Of a stretch of DNA of 9,486 bases, positions 5,752 to 9,486 are shown in pieces. Below the pieces are notes generated by a model, which searched no databases, was not told where the DNA came from, and was given only the letters and a program-made list of their open reading frames with translations. The stretch is from Chlorobiota bacterium (GTDB lineage Bacteria; Bacteroidota; Ignavibacteria; SZUA-365; JAADGX01): contig JAADGX010000254.1 in assembly GCA_013152135.1 (NCBI GenBank), forward strand, positions 1 to 9,486, written 5' to 3'. Each line of letters begins with the position of its first letter. Position 1 is the first letter of the stretch. Position numbers and translations under genes: made by a program.

Positions 5752-6381
5752 TTTATCGGATTCCCGTAACGATACCAGGAAGGCTCCGACCAGCATGGCA
5801 AAGCCCGCGAAAAAGAGCGGGTACCAGAAGGGCTGGGGCAGGGCCTGGTGCAATGCCGCATCCGTATCGCGCATAAACGAAAACAAGATGACACATGAAC
5901 CGACAACGCTCAGGCTCCACGTCCACACGCCCGGCTTGAACATCTTTCCGGCATTCAATCTCCGGAGAATGACGAACCCGGCGATAATCATCAGGACCGA
6001 AATCAGGACCGGCGCAATAACCGGACCGATCCAGGGAAGTGGAATCAGAAACAGTATGTCCCAGTCAAGCAATGACAAGGGCCAATCCAGCAAAACTTTC
6101 AACCAGACGTAGTAGAAAATGTCCCAGATCCCGAAAGCGACAATAAAAATAGCAAACCGCTCCCACCGCCGTGTCCCCGCCAGAAACGCCACTGCACCGA
6201 GCATGACGACGGTGGCCGCTTCTCTTCCCAGTTCCGCGATGAGCAGCCACGATGGAATAAGCACCAGGGGAAACGCAAACCCTTCCGGATACAGCAACTC
6301 GCGCAGGTACACGACGACTACCGATTCCAGGTACGCCATCGCGATTGCAAAGACGACGATATACAGAATGTTGCGTTTCAT
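5743..6381 (-). CDS. Polytopic inner-membrane protein of unknown function
   Basis: 212 residues with about six or seven hydrophobic segments (near 5-27, 36-50, 54-69, 76-98, 108-139, 154-170, 184-205). Conserved-looking polar residues lie in or beside them: E19 in AMAYLESVVVVYLRE, E50 and R53 in IAELGREAATVVML, D87 and K95 in FGIWDIFYYVWLK, D106 and D108 in LLDWDILFLIPLPW. I have seen uncharacterised bacterial proteins with this YLE...FGxWDxxYYxxLK...WDxLFLIP pattern, but I know no assigned function. Acidic residues in the membrane could suit a transporter, channel or enzyme; nothing decides among these. No cleavable signal peptide is evident. It starts at ATG 6381 without a ribosome binding site; a weak promoter candidate lies about 90 bases upstream. 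The DNPH1-like gene follows on the same strand after 53 bases, so the two may share a transcript. Confidence 0.75.
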   Translation of the reverse strand: MKRNILYIVVFAIAMAYLESVVVVYLRELLYPEGFAFPLVLIPSWLLIAELGREAATVVMLGAVAFLAGTRRWERFAIFIVAFGIWDIFYYVWLKVLLDWPLSLLDWDILFLIPLPWIGPVIAPVLISVLMIIAGFVILRRLNAGKMFKPGVWTWSLSVVGSCVILFSFMRDTDAALHQALPQPFWYPLFFAGFAMLVGAFLVSLRESDKLE

Positions 6382-6477
6382 GATACCAGGTCCACGTCCG
6401 TTGTTTTCAGTGTTGCAATGACGCCGGTTTTGTATCGAGTGAAAATCGTTATCCCGCGCTTACGCCGGAACCTCCAG

Positions 6478-6507
6478 AACATAACACAAGCGGCTATCAA
6501 CCGGCAA
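6478..6507 (-). promoter_or_regulatory. Weak candidate promoter for the membrane protein / DNPH1-like gene pair
   Basis: On the minus strand TTGCCG (6507-6502), 18 bases and TATGTT (6483-6478) match a housekeeping promoter at four of six positions each. Transcription would start near 6471, leaving a leader of about 90 bases before the ATG at 6381. Confidence 0.22.
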
Positions 6508-6529
6508 GAGCAAATGACAACATCCGCTC
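6508..6529 (-). terminator. Stem-loop just past the small barrel protein gene
   Basis: In the minus-strand transcript GAGCGGATG pairs with CATTTGCTC through nine pairs, two of them G-U, around a TTGT loop. It starts ten bases after the stop codon of the barrel protein gene. The G-U pairs form only in the minus-strand RNA, which fits a role in ending or protecting that transcript. The T-run after it is poor. Confidence 0.35.
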
Positions 6530-6538
6530 GTACTGGTT

Positions 6539-7336
6539 CTACTGCCCAGGCTTCCCGCTGCCTGGAAAAATCACGATGCCGAACGAAATCACGGAGTAGT
6601 TGTCGTTGACGTTCACGATTAGACCGTCCATCGAATCATTGAACGTCAGGACTTTTTCGAACCGTATGAAAAGGTCGAAATGCTCTCCATAATTCCACTC
6701 GAAACCGAAGCCAACCGGCAGAATGGTGATGACGTCATCAATGCTTTTGGCAGCGATGCCTTCGATATCCTCCGGCAGATTACTGTATAACACATTGACA
6801 GACTGCTTCAGTAAACCAAACCTTGCGAAGAGATAAGGTCTGAAGGTGGAAGCAGGAAAGAACGCGGATTCCACGCCGAGGCTTCCGCTTATGACGTGAT
6901 TCGTGAATGCATACGTCGGATGTGAAGCTTCCAGCACTATGCTCTCCCCTTTCGCTTCGGCATTGAAACGCACGAGATTGTCTCCATAAGAACCGAGACG
7001 AAGATAGAAATGAAGAAAACCCCCGAATTTCCAAGGGTTTGAAGCACCGGGAAAATTCGCGCCGTCCTGCAAATCGCCGTTAAACTGGGCAACACTCACT
7101 CCTCCACCGAAACCGAATCGTTGTATCCTGGCTTCGGTGAGCGTCATCGCAGTAAGATCGATATTGCTCCCGGTAGTGTCAACATCTTGAGCATACAAGC
7201 TCCCCGGCGCCATGAGAAGAGAGATCAGCACCGCGAGCATCCCAACCCGTAATCTCCGAATAAGAGAAACACGGCTGGAACATAAACCGGAAAAACAATC
7301 AGAACCCCGTTGGGCAACGGGTCTCAACCCATGCAT
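6539..7336 (-). CDS. Outer-membrane beta-barrel protein, paralogous to the barrel of the nearby OmpA/TSP3 protein
   Basis: 265 residues. A hydrophobic stretch MLAVLISLLMAPGSLYAQ (33-50) with YAQ makes a signal peptide cleaved before Q50. It is preceded by a basic stretch RRLR, so the n-region is longer than usual if translation starts at 7336. That start is supported by GAGG four bases before the ATG; the ATG at 7240 (residue 33) is an alternative that would drop the basic residues. The mature part alternates polar and hydrophobic residues with many aromatics (FGFGGGVSVAQF, FGGFLHFYLRLG, FRPYLFARFGLL, FDLFIRFEKVLTF), typical of a small barrel of about eight strands. Residues 207-259 match the OmpA-type protein at 9247-9405 at 25 of 53 ungapped positions, including EKxLTFxD and NVNDN. 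No peptidoglycan-binding domain follows, so it would be a free barrel in the outer membrane. Confidence 0.78.
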   Translation of the reverse strand: MHGLRPVAQRGSDCFSGLCSSRVSLIRRLRVGMLAVLISLLMAPGSLYAQDVDTTGSNIDLTAMTLTEARIQRFGFGGGVSVAQFNGDLQDGANFPGASNPWKFGGFLHFYLRLGSYGDNLVRFNAEAKGESIVLEASHPTYAFTNHVISGSLGVESAFFPASTFRPYLFARFGLLKQSVNVLYSNLPEDIEGIAAKSIDDVITILPVGFGFEWNYGEHFDLFIRFEKVLTFNDSMDGLIVNVNDNYSVISFGIVIFPGSGKPGQ

Positions 7337-7388
7337 GTATCCTCACCAGTAAAGAAACGGCACCGGATGTACCAGGCGGTTCACAGTC

Positions 7389-7417
7389 AATGTACGAGTG
7401 CTTGGCGGTTTGGACAA
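7389..7417 (-). promoter_or_regulatory. Candidate promoter for the small barrel protein gene
   Basis: On the minus strand TTGTCC (7417-7412), a 17-base spacer and TACATT (7394-7389) fit a housekeeping promoter at four of six positions each. TACATTGA also resembles the TATCTTGA found before the metallopeptidase gene. Transcription near 7382 would give a 45-base leader to the ATG at 7336. Confidence 0.33.
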
Positions 7418-7462
7418 CATCTGATAAAATTCAATGTCGTTGCGAAAGCGGATCGCCGGCTA

Positions 7463-8326
7463 TCACATCAACGTGTAACTGAACCCGGCGGCGAGAGCCT
7501 GCTTGAGCTGGGTCCTCCGCGTCTGCGCGATTTCATGAACCAGGAGAATGTTCAAAGAGACATTGAAGTACTGGTTCACTTTTGCAGTTATAGTGTTGTC
7601 CCAGCGCACATCCCATACGTCCAGTGTTTCAAAAGCGGAAAAGAAGTTCAACTTCGACGTGTGCAAAATATTTTCCATGACTTTCCATTTCAGGGAAGAG
7701 CCGAATTCGACACCTGTCTGGAATCGCATCGTCTCGATTTTATCCGGGGTCGCCGAATCATCCGCGAATCCATAGCGCAATGAGAAGGTCTGTTTAAAGG
7801 CAATACCCAGCCGCGTGGAAAAAGCATCGGAGCGGGTAAACGTAAAACCGAATCCCTCGACCAGATAACCGGGATCGAAGAACCCGGAGGTCTGCGTACG
7901 CAATTCCTTGTTGGTCTGGAGATCCATGCTGATTCTATATCCCGGCGTAATCTGCGTGCGCAATTGAAGCGCCGCGTACGGATCAACTTTCCATCCCACG
8001 TTTTTCGAATAGACACTTTCGAAGAACAACTCGTCGTCAGTCTTTTCAAATGCCCCGTCGGCAATCTTGGTTCGGCCGTGTGTCAGTTTTAATGTGCTTT
8101 TCCAGTGGTATTCCTTCTGCGTGAAATCAAACAGACCGTTCGTCAGAAAGGTCCAGGCAATGCTGTTCTCTCCTCCCTGCGTCCAGTTTTGCAGGTTGAC
8201 CTGGGAGAGATTCACTCCGATCACCAAACTGTTATTCCATCCGTATTCCGGCGTTTTCTTTTTCTCCTGCGCATGGACAGCCACAACCATGACACAGGTA
8301 AAAAGAACGAAAAGCGTAGCCTTCAT
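7463..8326 (-). CDS. DUF3078-type outer-membrane beta-barrel protein
   Basis: 287 residues starting with a signal peptide (MKATLFVLFTCVMVVAVHA, cleaved before Q20). The mature N terminus, YGWNNSLVIGVNLSQVNLQNWTQGGENSIAWTF without its tail, carries the SQ-x-x-x-x-NW-x-x-GG-x-N pattern typical of DUF3078 proteins of Bacteroidota and Chlorobi. The rest is a series of amphipathic strands (STLKLTHGRTK, GYRISMDLQT, LRYGFADD, TLDVWDVRWDNTITAKVN, QALAAGFSYTLM) ending, like many barrels, near a terminal strand. It is probably an outer-membrane protein of unknown function. The ATG at 8326 is chosen because AAGGAG/GGAGAAG stands 7-10 bases before it and the signal peptide begins there. An in-frame GTG at 8383 lies within the terminator stem of the upstream gene and is rejected. 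It is flanked by two paralogous barrel genes on the same strand, suggesting an envelope cluster, but the terminator makes it a separate transcript. Confidence 0.85.
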   Translation of the reverse strand: MKATLFVLFTCVMVVAVHAQEKKKTPEYGWNNSLVIGVNLSQVNLQNWTQGGENSIAWTFLTNGLFDFTQKEYHWKSTLKLTHGRTKIADGAFEKTDDELFFESVYSKNVGWKVDPYAALQLRTQITPGYRISMDLQTNKELRTQTSGFFDPGYLVEGFGFTFTRSDAFSTRLGIAFKQTFSLRYGFADDSATPDKIETMRFQTGVEFGSSLKWKVMENILHTSKLNFFSAFETLDVWDVRWDNTITAKVNQYFNVSLNILLVHEIAQTRRTQLKQALAAGFSYTLM

Positions 8327-8365
8327 GAGATTGCTTCTCCTTGATCGTTTTCTGGGGAGTAAGAA

Positions 8366-8404
8366 GTTAAAGAAAAGGCGCACCCGCTGTTAGACAAGTG
8401 CGCC
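8366..8404 (-). terminator. Intrinsic terminator after the OmpA/TSP3 gene
   Basis: On the minus strand GGCGCAC (8404-8398) pairs perfectly with GTGCGCC (8383-8377), extendable inward by four pairs including G-U, and is followed at once by TTTTCTTTAA. It lies 18 bases past the OmpA-type stop codon and 40 bases upstream of the next gene. This is a textbook intrinsic terminator. Confidence 0.85.
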
Positions 8405-8421
8405 CTGTTATGCAGTGAAAA

Positions 8422-9486
8422 TTACTTGAGAATATGGAATTCAATGCGACGGTTCTTGGCCCGGTTTTCCGGAGACGTGTTCGGTACACGTGGCTGAGAT
8501 TCGCCGTACCCGGCATAGGTAAGCCTGTCCGGATCGATGCCATGATCGATCAACCAGGCGCGCACGGCACGCGCGCGGGCTTCGCTGAGACGCTGATTCG
8601 CCGAGGCGCTGCCGACATCATCTGTGTGCCCACGGATTTCGACCTTGATGTTCTCGTAGGTTTTCAAGGTGTTCAACGCTCGTTGCAAGACTTCCTCGGA
8701 CTCGGGCCGAATTTTCGATTTATTGGCTTCAAACGTAATTCCTTCGAGTACGATGTTGCCCGACTCGGTGATCTTCAGAACATCGGCTACAAGGGGATCC
8801 GTTCCGTTTTCAATCTCAACGTTGTCATTCACGCCGTCACCGTCCGTGTCCTTCATGAGGGGGTCCGTACGCGTGGTGTTCCTCTCTTCGCAATCCGTCA
8901 GTGCATCGCCGTCCGTATCGAGTTTCAGAGGATCGGTTTTCATGTCGATCACTTCCATGCCATCTTCACAACCATCTTTATCAGTGTCTTTTTTCAACGG
9001 ATTGGTTTTATAGATCATTAATTCATCCCTGTCACTCAAACGATCGCCGTCCGTGTCCGCCTTGGCCGGATCCGTATGATAGCGCTTTACTTCGTCGCCA
9101 TCGTTCAAGCCGTCGCCGTCCGAATCCTTCGACGTCGGATCGGTTCCGTACAGCGCCACTTCGTCATTGTCCATCAATCCGTCGCCGTCAGTATCTTTCA
9201 CGTCGGAACGGGATTCTATCACCTCGACCTCTTCCTCCTTCTCCCCCCCCAAGTAAATGACGAGCCCAAGGTTCATGCTGGCGAAATTATCATTGACGTT
9301 GGATTTCCAGAAATCAAGATTATCACTGAATGTCAGTGTTTTTTCGACTTCAATGAATACGTCAAAATCTTCGGACACGGTCAAAGCGACACCGAAACCC
9401 AGTGGCACCGAACCCGTCATGGACTCTTCGTCCCCGCGAAAGAGCTTCCAGAGGGATCGCCATGCTTCGCCGGTAGCCGTTGCGTC
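8422..9486 (-). CDS. OmpA-family outer-membrane protein with thrombospondin type 3 repeats, 5' partial
   Basis: The frame is open to the right edge, so the signal peptide and first barrel strands are missing. Counting from the Met at 9420 (probably internal), residues 1-60 are the end of a beta-barrel (PLGFGVAL, FDVFIEVEKTLTFSD, LGLVIYLGG). An acidic linker follows, then six thrombospondin type 3 calcium-binding repeats at 76-212 (D-T-D-G-D-G-x-x-D-x-x-E). A C-terminal OmpA domain spans about 221-332, with GHTDDVG at 264-270, NQRLSEARA at 275-283 and NRRIEF near the end. D267 and R282 are the pair that would hold the diaminopimelate of peptidoglycan. The protein should anchor the outer membrane to the cell wall, with the calcium repeats as a stiff spacer across the periplasm. 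Its gene ends 18 bases before an intrinsic terminator. The architecture is common in FCB bacteria. Confidence 0.92.
   Translation of the reverse strand, partial: DATATGEAWRSLWKLFRGDEESMTGSVPLGFGVALTVSEDFDVFIEVEKTLTFSDNLDFWKSNVNDNFASMNLGLVIYLGGEKEEEVEVIESRSDVKDTDGDGLMDNDEVALYGTDPTSKDSDGDGLNDGDEVKRYHTDPAKADTDGDRLSDRDELMIYKTNPLKKDTDKDGCEDGMEVIDMKTDPLKLDTDGDALTDCEERNTTRTDPLMKDTDGDGVNDNVEIENGTDPLVADVLKITESGNIVLEGITFEANKSKIRPESEEVLQRALNTLKTYENIKVEIRGHTDDVGSASANQRLSEARARAVRAWLIDHGIDPDRLTYAGYGESQPRVPNTSPENRAKNRRIEFHILK
8785..9195 (-). repeat. Six tandem thrombospondin type 3 repeats (69-base period)
   Basis: Five repeats of exactly 23 residues and a last one of 22, each beginning D-[TS]-D-x-D, follow one another without gaps. 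Repeats 1, 2 and 6 keep the full DGDG calcium loop, while 3, 4 and 5 have R, K or A in it. Repeats 4 and 5 each carry one cysteine (C151 and C177 counted from the Met at 9420), 26 residues apart, which could form a disulfide across neighbouring repeats. Confidence 0.85.

Noticed and set aside
8327..8383. GTG start of the DUF3078 protein with a basic N-terminal extension
   Set aside because: The GTG lies in the stem of the upstream gene's terminator, and the signal peptide with a good ribosome site begins at 8326.
8434..9021. A 195-codon plus-strand open frame and others opposite the OmpA/TSP3 gene
   Set aside because: They mirror the repetitive Asp/Gly codons of the calcium repeats; the minus frame has unmistakable TSP3 and OmpA motifs.
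8785..9195. Regular 69-base repeats considered as a CRISPR or other DNA repeat array
   Set aside because: The period is a whole number of codons, and the repeats are protein-level TSP3 units with diverged DNA and no spacers.

Overview
The window looks like a chromosomal segment from an uncultured or little-studied member of the Bacteroidota/Chlorobi/Ignavibacteria/Calditrichota (FCB) superphylum. This is inferred from three things read in the sequence: a secreted beta-propeller protein ending in an NYPNPF...FlgD-like tail of the kind used for type IX secretion, a DUF3078-type outer-membrane protein, and an OmpA protein whose barrel and peptidoglycan domain are joined by thrombospondin type 3 calcium repeats. 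Base composition is moderately GC-rich. No rRNA, tRNA, CRISPR array, transposase or phage gene was found.

Layout. 1-1803 (+) is the 3' part of a secreted Asp-box (sortilin/BNR-like) beta-propeller protein, cut by the left edge. It converges, across a long stem-loop at 1816-1871, with a thioredoxin/peroxiredoxin-like protein at 1878-2426 (-). A 377-base divergent intergenic region (2427-2803) follows. It holds a GC-rich hairpin, five alternating copies of GTGAA/TTCAC within 41 bases, and a sigma-54-like -24 element, and it leads into a small secreted protein of unknown function (2804-3190, +). After a GC-rich hairpin come a YgjP-type zinc metallopeptidase (3391-4116, +) and a DUF1624-type membrane protein (4175-5236, +).

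From 5252 to the right edge everything is on the minus strand. In transcription order this is: OmpA/TSP3 protein (partial, 9486 to 8422), an intrinsic terminator, DUF3078 protein (8326 to 7463), a small outer-membrane beta-barrel protein (7336 to 6539), a polytopic membrane protein of unknown function (6381 to 5743), and a DNPH1/Rcl-like 2'-deoxynucleoside 5'-phosphate N-hydrolase homologue (5689 to 5252).

How the genes fit together. The right part is an outer-envelope cluster. The small barrel and the barrel of the OmpA protein are paralogues that match at 25 of 53 ungapped positions, with the DUF3078 gene between them. The left and centre are mainly single-gene units rather than one pathway. 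I see no defence island or mobile element. The items most worth following up are the five-copy GTGAA operator-like array with the sigma-54-like element, the changed phosphate-pocket positions in the DNPH1 homologue, the likely reading-frame break at the end of the small secreted protein, and the barrel duplication.
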